Shown: one piece after another, positions 45,395 to 56,333 of the stretch | How the letters are laid out: the number at the start of each line of letters is the position of its first letter | Position numbering within the stretch: position 1 is the first letter of the stretch | From: Mucor mucedo | Lineage: Eukaryota > Mucoromycota > Mucoromycetes > Mucorales > Mucoraceae | Assembly: GCF_025094135.1 (NCBI RefSeq) | Contig: NW_026252414.1 | Location: 1 to 64,000, forward strand | Length of the DNA stretch: 64,000 bases | Direction of reading: 5' to 3' | The notes under the pieces: generated by a model | The model's database searches: none | Told to the model about the DNA's origin: nothing | The model's input: only the letters and a program-made list of their open reading frames with translations | Translations under genes and position numbers: made by a program

Positions 45395-45725
45395 ACACTC
45401 AAAGTGATGTATCTTTTTCCCTTTTTTATTTTTTTTCCCTCTTGGAGGTTTTTAAGGTTTTTCTGATACATCGTATACTTTGCCCCTTCCCCATTTCTTT
45501 TTTACACTTTACCACAATTTTTTTTCTTTTTTTATTTTTTTCAAGATTTGTTTCTTGATTTAAACGGAACTTTTTCCCCTTCTCTTCACTTCATGTTATC
45601 CCGGCTACAATCATATCTATCGAGTACAACCCTTCTGCATTTCAGGATTACAAAATCGGTTCTCACCATTTTTCTCTCATATCCTTTACAATCAAAAAAT
45701 GCTGCTCCAATTTGGGGGGAGGTAA

Positions 45726-45972
45726 TGATATATACACACTATATATCCAGCCTATAATCTACTTGACATTTAATAGCAACCCAGCACTGAAACATAAACC
45801 ATTAACTGATCAAGATATTAATGTCTCCTTCCAATCCACGCTCCCATCTGATCTTCCCGGATAACAATCTATTTCAATCCTTCCTTATAAAAGGATCCCC
45901 TTTTCCATTTAATAAAAAGATATCTAGTTTTAGTCTCAAATAATTTAACCGTTTATTTCTTGGAATATTTCA
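45726..45972 (+). repeat. 3' LTR of the chromovirus
   Basis: Identical to the 5' LTR except for one missing A in the TATAAAA(A)GG run. The spacer 45395-45725 between the ORF and this LTR is non-coding and T-rich. Confidence 0.95.
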
Positions 45973-46246
45973 CTGTGCATATAAAACTGATGGGTTTTAG
46001 TGCGAACGGAAGGAGCATCATTGATAATAGTTAAACTATCTTGGTTACCGGTGTCTGGATGTATTCAAACATCATTGTCATCTGATAATATAGCTGTTTA
46101 GGTAGAGTTTTGCATATATGGTACGAGTCAAAAAAGTTAATTCTATTTTCAGTGTTTTGGAACAAAGGTAAAATTAACTCGGAAAATCAAATTTCCGAAG
46201 TTAATTCTATTCTATTTAATTCTATTTTGTATTTTGGAAGTCATCC

Positions 46247-48640
46247 AATTAACTTTATTATTATCTATGATATTCTCAACACAAACGACAGACAGAAAAC
46301 CTTTCTTTTTCTCATTTTTATTATTATTTACACACAAGCCAAATCAAATTGAAGCATAAAATTCCATATCTTCAAGCTTAGAATGGTATCGATTCTCGTT
46401 TTCAGCGGGCCCTTTAGACCCGCTTTGTGTTTTTCAAAAATTAATTAAGATTTTTGCGATACCCCAAGACGTGGTTATACGGCCGATACACTGACTAAAA
46501 GGTTTTTGTTTGTAGGGAGACCAGTGGACTCGGGCACATTTACTAAAATTTAACAGTCACGCTAAAAATACTAATTGCACCCATTTAAATCACCCAGGCA
46601 AAATTGATTGGATAAAAAAAGGATGACGTTAAAGCTGGCGCTTTTTTTTTAAAAAATACTTGTTCTTTAATCTTTCAATCTTCCACTTTTATTATTTAAA
46701 ATTAAAAATGAACACTGATAAAGAAATCTTGAAACAACTCGAAAAAAACAAATGCGGAGCGACAGCAAACGTCTGAGACAATCAATCAAGACGCGAATAA
46801 TGCCAAAGAGAAAAAGAAAGAATTATTGTCCTGACAAAATTGTATTTGGAGGCTTACAAGGAACTTTGGGGGAGAAAGCACTCTTCGTTGGTTATGAAGT
46901 GAAACTCGCTGGATGGAAGTCGAAGTGCATTGCCTTCTTATCTCGTAACGTTATTATCGACTTTAGCAACACTACCCAAAACGAAAAAACGCCTTAAGCC
47001 CACAGCAAAGTTGTTATGAAATTCCTTTAGCAATCCTACAAATTTTTCTTACGGATATGTAAACCCAGTCGAGTTGTAATAACTTGACCGGGAACCCGTT
47101 CAAAGCCATCGGCATTAAACTCACCCAACTGAACAACAGATTCCAAATTAAGGTTAACGGAGTAGAGCGTGACATACAACAACTGAATAGTGGTACGAAA
47201 AAGGTAATATAAACAGCATAATATACTGTTTAAAAGATGTGTACAAATTCTAAACAAACCTTTAGATCGAAAACCGTCGTAACGGCGAAACTTTTTTGGG
47301 GGATGCTGAGGCTTTCGTGTATGCTAATTCAAATGAAAGGGCTATTAAAATGATCTATGTGCATATGTAGGTTATAATACAATTATATATAAACGATATA
47401 TTGATATAATGTCTATTCTACATAGCGTGGACCAAATTGTGAACAAGCCAGTATTATTCCATAGTAATTCACAGAAACAATTCTCAGAGACATCTTTTCT
47501 TGTTAAATTCTGGGGTCCAGTTATCGAACTTTTCTTTAATGCAAATGAATACTTTATACAATGGTAAGTTACAATCTGTATTATTAGTTAAGATCATGCT
47601 TAATAATAATAACCACTTCTGTAGGGGTGATACCATTTCACGACATTTGACTGTGTCAAATTTATATTTTAAGTTGGACTTCAGAATTATTGTTAAGGAT
47701 TTTGATAATAATGAATTCGACATCACCACTGGAGAGCTAGCTCGTCATTCGTCAACAACTCCATCAAAAATGTACAGAGATTTCTTAAAGTCTGCATTAA
47801 CTACCAAGGTTCATCTAAATACAATATTAAAACGAATGCCGTATATCCCCGAAAACCAAATACAAAACGTTGTTATCCCTATGGTTCAAATAATGGGATT
47901 ATGTTGTGTTGTATATGGAATGAATATAATCGACAAAAAAGTATATACTTTACAGGAGTTAAGTTCGTTTAATTATCCATGTTCGCTCCGTGAATTGAAA
48001 AAAGGTGGCATAAATACAATGATAAATGGATTTTGCTTAATAGAAGTAAGTGGACCAGTTGGAATATGATGATTTTAGAAGAAATGTTTAATTTTTCCCC
48101 CCTTCTTATTCTATCATTTTTTATTTGACTTTGTTAGTCAATGATTAAAAACATCGAAGAAATGGTCATTGAATGTAGCAAAACACCTAGTGTCGCGATG
48201 TCCAGTATTAGGAAAGGAAGAAAATGAACACGATGGTTAAAACGACCGACATTGATGACTATATTTCTACTGCAATAGCTTGTCCTGATTCGGAGAATGA
48301 AGATGAATCAGAGGATGAACATTCAGATGATGAAGACCAAGACGAACATCCAAATGACGAAAGTCAAGAAGATCAAGAAGATGAAGAGTAGCTCGGAATA
48401 ACAATCATATTGCGTGGCACACCCTGATATATTATTATGTTACTGCCCCCTTCATATCAACACAAGGAATTTAGGAAGCGGGCAAGATATACAGATATGA
48501 TTTTGGGTGCAAGGTTTTACAGGGAGTTTGGTAGCGGACAAGATATACTGATATTAGATTCTAGTACAAGGTTTCACAAGGGTTTTAAATCAAGGCATAA
48601 TCTAGGACATGAAGAAATGAGTTCATGACATAGGTAGTGT
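46247..48640 (+). repeat. segment B, right part
   Basis: Continues the match to segment A (20573 onward) after the nested insertions: promoter-like stretch, ATG at 46708 and gene body. It extends beyond the point where A is cut at 22608. Confidence 0.8.
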
Positions 48641-49012
48641 TGGTTAAATGTACAGCATAAGGAAAATAGAAGGAGTATACGTTGCAACCATGGTGGAAGA
48701 TATTTACCTCCCTAGAAAGAAGAAAGAAATCAAAGACATCCCAAAAACAATAAATACTTTGTTTATGTTCAAGGTAAGATAATCTCAATAATTCTTTAAC
48801 CCACAAAACTCATCCTTTTCCAACTTCAAGGAATCCCTTGGAAAAACTGGCTGCTGAATCTACAGAAGGTTTTGAAGTGAAACTGTCAGTTTCGAGATTG
48901 AAAGGTGTACCAAGATCGAGAGTACATCAAGTGGAGGCTCCCTGTAAAACCCCTCGTGTTACGTTCTCGCCAAAGCCAAAAAAGAGAAAGTTGAATCCAA
49001 ATACCCATTGAA
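46708..49012 (+). pseudogene. PD-(D/E)XK-like nuclease-fold gene, copy B
   Basis: Same gene as copy A. A one-base gain in the A run near 46747 breaks the N-terminal coiled coil, and the TCC TGA junction is kept near 46829. It then reads KIVFGGLQGTLGEKALFVGY and, after introns, SVDQIVNKPVLF and SFLVKFWGPVIELFF. Next comes KLDFRIIVKDFDNNEFDI with TTGELARHSS (47669-47750), and NYPCSLRELKKGGINTMING to about 48048. An intron (48049-48137) and acidic and basic tails follow, ending ...SPKPKKRKLNPNTH at about 49012. The D-(x13)-E-x-A core resembles the PD-(D/E)XK family. Function unknown. Damaged. Confidence 0.5.
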
Positions 49013-49159
49013 AATACCTATAAATGTACAACTTTTCTCAAAGTAAAAAATAAAATTCATTTCATTCAAATTTCTATTTTTCCACCAGTTTTCTTTCTGC
49101 TGTCATCAAGTAACTATGTATATTCTCATTAGAGTGTTAACTTTTTATTATTATCCAGA

Positions 49160-51125
49160 TGAATTCCAACTTGTTCTGTCCGGAGAGACTAATCCTGGAA
49201 AGTTGTATGAGCCTGACGTGTTGTCTAGCTGCCTTACCTTCTGTTTGGACAATAACTCAAGATGCTTCTTTATCCAGATTGTGGTACCAAAGATGTCGCA
49301 ATCAAAGGCTATGATGCTGAACCCGTGGCGCGTAGAATCATTTGTGAAGGGAGGTACTTTTTTTTTTGTTTTTTTGTTTTGGGTTAAAACGGTGGCGGCA
49401 AATTTATTAAAATTTGTAGGATATAAATTGATGCACAGACTCATCATCAAGAAACCTTTCAAGGTACCGAAGAGAAGGTTATTAGACAGCTTCCTCCTAA
49501 TGTCCACATGTTGTTTTCAGCAATATTGTCTCATAATTCTGTATTCGAAAAGCTCATGGATACCATTCGACGTGGTATGCAGAATTTAAATGGCCTTGTC
49601 AGAATTCAAAAGCCCTATCAGAAATACATCACAAACGTGAGGATGAATACCAACAGATGTACCTGATTTCTGTAAGTGAGTACCAAAGTAAAAGAACGCC
49701 ATTCCAGCCACATATTAGTCCGTTTAATCGATTTTCTTCTTTCAATGATCTTATGAAGTATCCTGGAAAGGTCCCTTCTGCTCCTTACATTATCTTTATG
49801 CATATGCAAAACATGAAAACATTTATTCCGTTGGTAGACTTTCTGGAACATCGTCAAAGGTGGTCCATAATCACAGGTTCAACAAAGAATACTGTTTTGC
49901 ATCAATAATTTTCCTACCTTTACTGGTTTATACACCGTCACCAACAAATACGATGTAATCTGCATGATGGTATTGACGTCAACAAAAACTTTGGATTTAT
50001 TAAAGGGACCATTTGAAAGAATGCTTAGACTACTCAGAGAAAATAATCATCAGAAACTAACTGTGTACTTCACAGATACTGTTGATGCTGATAGAAATTT
50101 CTTGAAATCGGAATTACTCTCATTAAAAGAGAACGTTCAAACGTACCGAATACCATAACAGTGTAGTGGAAAGATCATCCAGCCTTCCCTGCCTTAATGA
50201 CTTGTTTTTGTCTGTTACTGTTTATTTATGTAAAGATCCTACGACTATAAATAACATATGTTATGAACCATGATGGTTATTGATCGCAGAAGTGGCTACA
50301 GGGTATATATTTGTTTTGATGTGTAATGGACATGCATGGCAAGTGGCCCGTCAACTAAATCAAAGCAATTGGTATTTGCCAAATCGATTATTAAAACTAT
50401 ATGTACGTAATACAACTAAGTCGGTGTATATGATCAAGAGATCTATTCCCTGTAGGACTGAAGGAATTGTTAGCTTCTGAAACATTTGTCAAGATTGGTC
50501 GCAGCGTAGAGGTCCATCAAAAAGTGAATAGATAAAGACTATGGTGTTGGATACAATGGGGGGTTTTGGATCATCATCGCATATGCTTACTGATATCGAT
50601 CGGAAAAGACATCTCTTTGGCAGTTCTAACTGGTATAGTTCTCAGTTGCACTCTTCCCTAAAGGAGATGTCAGAACAAGCAAATGGGATACCATTACGCT
50701 ATCTGCTGAGCATATCAAATACACTGCTTTGGATGCATAGGTCTCTTTGGAGATATTTAAAGAAATGAATAACCTCCCTCATGTCAATCAAAAAGTCACG
50801 CCCTTTAAATACGGGAGCTCACGTTGCTATCTACACCAGCTCTACTTGTTCCGGTAGCCTAATGTGCATGTGTTTTTGTCGTTGATCATGAGGATAATAA
50901 TGATTTCTTTTTTAAGAAGTCATCAATTTGAGACGCATGCCAATTTCAAATATCGTAATCAGAAGAAAATGCATCATTGTTATTACCTCCGTTGTCAAAA
51001 GAAACATGATTGCAGAATACCACAACTCCATACGTTTACGAAATGCTTAAAAGAAATGTTGCTTGGTAACCTTGAAAAAAATAGACGTCTGCGGATAAGG
51101 GTAGTAACGCTCAATTTCTTTTGGT
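49160..51125 (+). pseudogene. relic of a zinc-ribbon / 3'-5' exonuclease element gene
   Basis: Broken plus-strand readings give a zinc-ribbon start (MLLYPDCGTKDVAIKGYD then ARRIICEGR, 49259-49350). Next come LISVSEYQSKRTPFQPHISP (49657 on), MHMQNMKTFIPLVDFLEHRQRW and MVLTSTKTLDLLKGPFERM (49964). An exonuclease part follows: FDV-stop-WT near 50315, then DTMGG and LSAEHIKYTALDA near 50690-50740. FDxEWT plus the YxALDA end is the layout of WRN/RNase-D-like 3'-5' exonucleases. The catalytic Glu codon reads TAA. Many stops and frameshifts. I take it as a dead lineage-specific transposon gene. Confidence 0.55.
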
Positions 51126-51469
51126 AGTTGAAGCATCAAACTTGAGAGTGACAGCATCGGTTGATGCCCTGAAGCAATATCCTCTTCTATAGAGAGAGAA
51201 GATATAAAATCATAGAGAGAGAGTTGATTGGGTGAAAATTAAACTACAGTCATGAAAATAAATAAAAAAAGCGCATGCTTTTTTTTTTCGGTGCCTGTCA
51301 ATGAGTTTATTTTTTTTAAACAACCGAATGAATTTCCAAGCTCCACGTTTTTTTGTTGAACCCCATAATTTTTTTTTTTTTATAAAATCACAAGCAAAAA
51401 AAAAAAAACCTTAAAAAAAAAAATTAAGGGACCTTTTTCTTTTTTTTACAAATACAAAAAAAAAAAAAA
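51126..51469. other. promoter-side region of the aminotransferase, poly(A/T)-rich
   Basis: Non-coding, with several A or T runs of 10-14 nt, the last ending directly before ATG 51470. No other element seen. Confidence 0.4.
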
Positions 51470-52825
51470 ATGTTGGGTGAACAAACTACTGCTAATAATG
51501 TCTGGGATAGCAAGACACAAACTTTTCATGGTGGTCAAGAACATCGTTTTATTAATAACTTTGTCGAGGATTTCAGTGTGACAACAAACTATCTCGGTAC
51601 ACCTCCTCAAGCCCTCGCCGCTGCCAAACAAGCCGTAAGTCTCTTTTTTTTCATTGACATGATGACAGCTCTTTAAAAAAAAAAAATTTTACTAGATGGG
51701 CGAGATTCATCATTACCCTGCTGCTAATCAAGAACCTGCAAAGACACACTTGGCTGAATTTTTATGGGGTAAAGACTATGCTGAACAACACGGTCGTTTA
51801 TTGATGGGTAACGGTGCCTCCGAGTTGATTGATTTGGTCGTCCGAAAAGCTCTTTTGGCTGCTGCCGAAAGAGGTCAAACCCAGCCTACTTGGAAGGGCA
51901 GTCCATGGAATGTTCAAGTGAGTCTACTATTATATATATAAAAAAAAGAGAGAAAGAGAGACTAAACGTTATATTTTGTGGATGACTAGTACAGAGAGTA
52001 TCAACGTAGTGCTGAAACCAACGGATTCAAGATTTTGGAACCTTCCAACCCCGAAAGAGCTGACATGGTCTGTATTGTCAATCCTTGTAACCCTACAGGT
52101 GATTACTTTTCTGTCGAACCCTTGAAGGAATGGATCAAGAACAATGTCAAGTCTGGCGGCAGTGTGATTGTTGGTATGTAGGACAAAAAAAGATGGGAAA
52201 AAGGGGGGGGTCGATGTTTAAACCTAAAAGACTTACACCGGATATTTTATTGAAAATAGATGAGTCGATGCAACCTTGGCATTCTGCTGAATTCAGAAAG
52301 GATTCGTTAATTTCTGAACACGCTTATGCTAGAGATATGTGGACTGAAGAACAGGTATCTGTGCATGTGATGCACTCATGGACAAAGATCTGGTCCTGTA
52401 CTGGACTCCGTATTGGATCTGTGATCTGTCCTACCACAGCACACTGTGAAGCCTTAAGAAAGATCCAAGTCCCCTGGTCCGTCAATGGTCCTGCCCTTGC
52501 CTTTGTTGAAGCCGTTGTGAACGAGAAAGATTACTTAAATGAGACCTGGGAAAACACCACACGTTTAAGAGCTCACTTGATTGACCAATTAAGTAGTCTG
52601 GAACAATCAAAGGAGTGGGTTTATCACGGTAAGAAATTCTTGAGTTGGGTCTGGTTAGATATGAAGTCAGAGGCCATGGCAGAAAGAGCCATTGATTTAG
52701 CTCGTGCTGCTGGTGTTCCCGTTCGAAGTGGTAAACCTGGTTACAAGTGTAATTCATTCATTCGTGTTGCTGTGCGTAAAGAAGCAGAGGTTGCTGTATT
52801 AATCCAAGCCTGGAAGTCCTTGTAA
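51470..52825 (+). CDS. class I/II PLP-dependent aminotransferase (HisC/CobD-like)
   Basis: A host metabolic enzyme. Exons are 51470-51634, 51696-51917, 51990-52173 and 52260-52825, with three GT-AG introns of 61, 72 and 86 nt. The joined frame is 378 aa. Fold-type I hallmarks are the NPCNPTG loop with Asn163, Asp191 in the VDESMQPW strand (the cofactor-pyridine Asp, split by intron 3), Lys233 in SWTKIWSCTGLRIG (Schiff-base Lys) and a late Arg (FIRVAV). The small size and the SxTKxWxxTGLRIG signature are closest to histidinol-phosphate aminotransferase and threonine-phosphate decarboxylase types. The substrate cannot be decided from sequence alone. It has no organelle signal. Confidence 0.88.
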
Positions 52826-53055
52826 ATAAATATAAAAGAAATAAATTGCATAATTACACACATACACATATTTTGGCAACAAGAATTTCTATTTACGGCC
52901 TATAAAATAATAATTGTTTAGTCCAGGAGAAAGGAATGGTCTAGGGACTCATATTTCATTTATTATTTTAGGCAACAAGCAACTAGCTTTTTTTTTCTGT
53001 ATATAATGCTTATATATTTATATCTTTTCTTCTTCTTTTAAAATTTAAAATACAA

Positions 53056-53283
53056 ATGCTTATTCTTCTTCGTCTGGCTTCTATTCTATTGTTTCTCAGC
53101 TTTATTGCATGCTCACCCCTCGAAACACGAGGTTTAGGTTCGAGACTGTTGAGAGGTGTGAAGGCTACTTTATTTTCTGGTGCGGGCACATTTTATGAAG
53201 TAGGTTCAGGATCGTGCGGTGAATATGATACCGATGATATGTTGGTGGTGGCTGTCAATAAGGCTCAAATGCAAAATGGTAAC

Positions 53284-53314
<31 letters not shown>

Positions 53315-53681
53315 ATTGTATATCATGATTTTTACTTACTTTTCAAACCACTAGGACCGAATCCAAATAACAATCCTCTTTGTCAAAATACGGTGTTCAT
53401 TACGGGAAACAGAGGTAGCACCTCTGCTCGGGTAGTTGATACATGTCCTGCTTGCCCACAAGGTAATTTTTTATTTCCTCGCATCATAAATTCATTTCAC
53501 TAACAAAAGCATTTTGATTTTTTTTGCAGGTGCACTTGACATGTCGCCCAAAGGTAAAAAAAGAAAAAAAATTCAAAAAAAAAACAATAGAAAATAACGC
53601 TCACTTTTTCATGTAGTATTTGAACTTGTATGTGGTTCTTTATCTGCTGGTGTTTGTACTATAAGCTGGAGCTTTACATAA
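53056..53681 (+). CDS. secreted RlpA-like double-psi beta-barrel protein
   Basis: Four exons (53056-53278, 53355-53462, 53530-53553, 53617-53681) join in frame to 139 aa. The third exon is only 24 nt, and intron 1 starts with a 30-nt A run. A signal peptide is evident (MLILLRLASILLFLSFIACS). The mature part has the DPBB pattern of expansin/barwin-like small proteins: GAGTFYEVGSGSCGEYD, VAVNKAQM, ARVVDTCPAC and LDMSP then FELVCG. Cysteines are paired as in that family. There is no expansin C-terminal carbohydrate-binding domain. A likely wall-associated extracellular role is inferred from the family. Confidence 0.85.
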
Positions 53682-53928
53682 AAAAAAAATCTGAATCCCA
53701 TTTGTTTGTTCCTTGAAATTCATTTCCTCGCACAATTTTCATAGGCTTAAACCCCTTTTTATTTTTATAAGAAACACACAACAGACTCACGATACAATTG
53801 CCTAACAACCCGCACAGACACAGACATTCAGAGTTTCACAATTTGATATATATGCCTAGAATAATTTTCAGTTTTTTTTTTTTATTTCTCCTCTTTCTCT
53901 TTTCTTTTCTGCAATAAACAAAAAAAAA

Positions 53929-54885
53929 ATGTCTAAAAGTACAACCAAAAACTCTACTGTGCTTGTACCCACGATTTGGAAACGATTTCCTCATCGTATT
54001 AAAGGCCTTTTAAAACGAGATATTTTCTATTCAAATAGTCCACCACCAACGCCTCCTCAACAGCCACAACAGGTCATGAAGAAGAACTACAATAAATCCT
54101 CTTCCTTGATCTACCGTATCTTCCCCACCAAGTCCTCCAAGAAAAAAAAGGACAGCAAATTCATCCAGCATAATCAATGGGTGAACAATCACGATTGTCA
54201 TGTGGAGCTGGATATCTGTCATGAAGTACCTTTACGTGCCAACCTCATGTCGCTCTTCCATTCCCAAGATGATTGGTCCTTACCCGAACGCTTTGATGGT
54301 GTCAGTCGGGTTTATATTGGCACCTTGGGTAAAATACGTCTCCTCAGTCTCTACTCTATGGAACAACAAATTGCCATTCATCACCTCTTATCCGGCATTC
54401 AATCCAATTCTTCCCGTAAGAAATTACTTACCCTTCGTGCAGGTCATGAAGGCTCCTTTCAACGCGATTTTCATACATTGCTTTCTGGTAAAGTACATGA
54501 ATCCTCTCTATTAAATAGAAAACCACGTCGTACGCGTTATATCTTTATGTTGCTCAGTACACCTACTTCTCATATTGTTGATAAATTACATCCTGTCTCG
54601 GATGCTATTGCTAAATTACGTAGACCTTATGCCGAAACTATTTGCGTCTTCAATTCATCCGAGCTGGCTTCCCCTCCTCCTCCTCCTCTTATTCCTCCTG
54701 TGTGTGTCGAACAAGAGACTTACAAGTGTGTCTCACCAGACTATCTCTTGGATCCTGCTTCTCTACGTGGAGGTCGTCTGTCTCCAAACTATAGCAGAGC
54801 TGCAAATAGAGAAAACGATCATTACAACCAAGATGCTTCATCCATTGCTCCATTCATGGCTAAAATACAGATCCAAACCAATTAA
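53929..54885 (+). CDS. conserved-looking protein of unknown function
   Basis: Single-exon ORF of 318 aa preceded by a pyrimidine-rich leader and A-run typical of the neighbouring host genes. The start MSKSTTKNST is the first ATG. The N-terminal 80 residues are basic with a Pro-rich patch (SPPPTPPQQPQQ) and a Lys cluster (SSKKKKDSK). Residues about 95-225 form a compact predicted domain (VELDICHEVPLRANLMSLFH, RVYIGTLGKIRLLSLYSM). The C-terminus has a second Pro run (ASPPPPPLIPP). No signal peptide or membrane segment. I do not recognise the family. Codon use and integrity argue for a real host gene. Confidence 0.7.
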   Translation: MSKSTTKNSTVLVPTIWKRFPHRIKGLLKRDIFYSNSPPPTPPQQPQQVMKKNYNKSSSLIYRIFPTKSSKKKKDSKFIQHNQWVNNHDCHVELDICHEVPLRANLMSLFHSQDDWSLPERFDGVSRVYIGTLGKIRLLSLYSMEQQIAIHHLLSGIQSNSSRKKLLTLRAGHEGSFQRDFHTLLSGKVHESSLLNRKPRRTRYIFMLLSTPTSHIVDKLHPVSDAIAKLRRPYAETICVFNSSELASPPPPPLIPPVCVEQETYKCVSPDYLLDPASLRGGRLSPNYSRAANRENDHYNQDASSIAPFMAKIQIQTN

Positions 54886-55060
54886 ACTTTCATCATAATA
54901 AACCCACTCTATGAATACTTTTTCTCTCTTTCTCCTCATCAATTAAGCCCTGCCTTGGAGGTGCTTGAGGCAATAGTAAGAACATGTCAAAACGACGTGT
55001 TTCCTTACCTTTTTTTTTACTGTGATCGGACATTGAATATGCAGGCTTAAATACTTGAAA

Positions 55061-55172
55061 TTGGTCAAATGATCGAACTCCAATTTACAAATAATTTGGC
55101 CAGCAATTATAAATATTCTTTATCCAAAAATTTAGGGAATACATTGATAAATTATTGGGTGGGGTCTTTAAG
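55061..55172. repeat. left arm of a 112/123-bp inverted repeat
   Basis: Starts TTGGTCAAATGATCGAACTC and ends GGTGGGGTCTTTAAG. It is the reverse complement of 59608-59730 apart from an 11-bp indel and a few changes. The arms flank the 55.2-59.6 kb region. No target duplication is visible outside them. Confidence 0.85.
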
Positions 55173-55532
55173 TGAGTAATGATGAAGTATTTAATCAATA
55201 ATTCTAGTAAGTAAGACAGAGAACTTAATGACATCGAACTTAGTATCTTTATTAAAAGTTAAAAAAAAAAAAATGATATATACAATGATCTACAGTAATG
55301 CATTGGTCTTTTATTGTCTAAAACTGCATCTATTATGCTATACCTTCTAGAGTAATAATAATTCTTGAATATCCTTAATAATATTAAGGCTATTTTGTAA
55401 TAGTGCCATTTAACAAATTATTAGATAGAGACAATATTAACTTGTGTTTGCAACTACATAAAATAAAAAAATTATTTTTATTTACTCTAATACAGGCAGA
55501 ATAAGACAGCGGTGGTATCATACTCTTTTTAT

Positions 55533-55922
55533 TTATATACAAGGGATAACAATTTTGGCCCAAAAGAAAACCTTAAAGTGAAGTCGATTCATCCAGTATT
55601 TATGTTCGTCTTCAAATTTCATCAAACCTCCAGAAATAATTGATATTCTATCCAGCAACAGCATGTCCAACCCAGTATAATTATCATGAACGAACTTCTT
55701 TGAAGAGGTATCACAATTTGTAGACCCGAGATCAATAAACGCATTCTTAAGAAGCTTGTAATGTAGATTGGATTTATTCGCGTCTTGATTGTTCATAATA
55801 AAGGTATTCAAAGAGGTCGTACATATATTAAAAAAGGGATTGGCTAGAATCCTACCAAAATTCCAATATAAACTTTCAAAGCCTATTGCACTACAGAGCA
55901 TCAAGGCGTTTTCAAGAGACAA
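55533..55922 (-). CDS. unrecognised 129-aa ORF inside the inverted-repeat block
   Basis: Minus-strand ORF MSLENALMLCSAIGFESLYW...FFWAKIVIPCI, without known motif, signal or repeat. Its start abuts the 190-bp tandem repeat at 55922. It could be an exon of a gene on the minus strand or spurious. Kept at low confidence because its composition is protein-like. Confidence 0.3.
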   Translation of the reverse strand: MSLENALMLCSAIGFESLYWNFGRILANPFFNICTTSLNTFIMNNQDANKSNLHYKLLKNAFIDLGSTNCDTSSKKFVHDNYTGLDMLLLDRISIISGGLMKFEDEHKYWMNRLHFKVFFWAKIVIPCI

Positions 55923-56333
55923 ACATTATTAAGCGAGCCGCTTCTAATATCCGATTGTGTAAAGAAGAGAATAAAAGAAAGTCTTGCGTCAATGGCATGG
56001 GAAGCCAACCGAGCTCTGCAAAATAATCTGACCAGATACATACATCACAACAAAGTCCCAAAGATGTAAGTAGCCGTGTGTCAATCCTTCTTCATATCGG
56101 AACCAAGTCAGGTCTCTCCATCTAGATGCCTCTTATTTTGATGAACATTATTATGCGAGCCGCTTCTAATATCCGATTGTATAAAGAAGAGGATAAAAGA
56201 AAGTCTTGCGTCAATGGCATGGGAAGCCAACCAAGCCCTGCAAAATAATCTGACCAGATACATACATCACAACAAAGTCCCAAAGATGTAAGTAGCCGTG
56301 TGTCAATCCTTCTTCATATCGGAACCAAGTCAG
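55922..56333. repeat. tandem duplication, 190 bp x 2
   Basis: AACATTATT(A)(A/T)GCGAGCCGC... at 55922-56111 and 56144-56333 are about 97% alike, with a period of 222 bp. The intervening 32 bp are unrelated. 56334-56788 shows no gene. Confidence 0.85.

Larger units (their letters stand above)
41088..45972 (+). mobile_element. Ty3/gypsy chromovirus, intact, no gag, TSD CTGTG
   Basis: 4885 bp. The LTRs are 41088-41335 (248 bp) and 45726-45972 (247 bp), TG...CA, differing by a single A. They are flanked by the 5-bp duplication CTGTG (41083-41087 and 45973-45977). A G-rich polypurine tract (TTTGGGGGGAGG) precedes the 3' LTR. One uninterrupted 1336-codon ORF fills the inside. Near-identical LTRs and a perfect TSD mean recent insertion. 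Confidence 0.95.
36280..46246. mobile_element. TIR element with 16-bp TSD, host of two nested insertions
   Basis: Inverted ends start GGATGACTTCCAAAAT (36280 rightward) and the complement ends at 46246, alike over about 46 bp with two mismatches. Both sides carry the identical 16-mer AATTAACTTTATTATT, present once in segment A near 20574. Removing the DIRS (36453-40935) and Ty3 (41088-45972) insertions leaves about 600 bp: 36280-36452, 40936-41087 and 45978-46246. GTTAATTC/GAATTAAC motifs recur inside. No ORF is left. A 16-bp duplication does not fit the TIR superfamilies I know. Confidence 0.75.

Noticed and set aside
53219..53503. Lys-run ORF overlapping the RlpA-like gene
   Set aside because: The Lys run is the poly(A) at the start of intron 1; the spliced frame explains the region.
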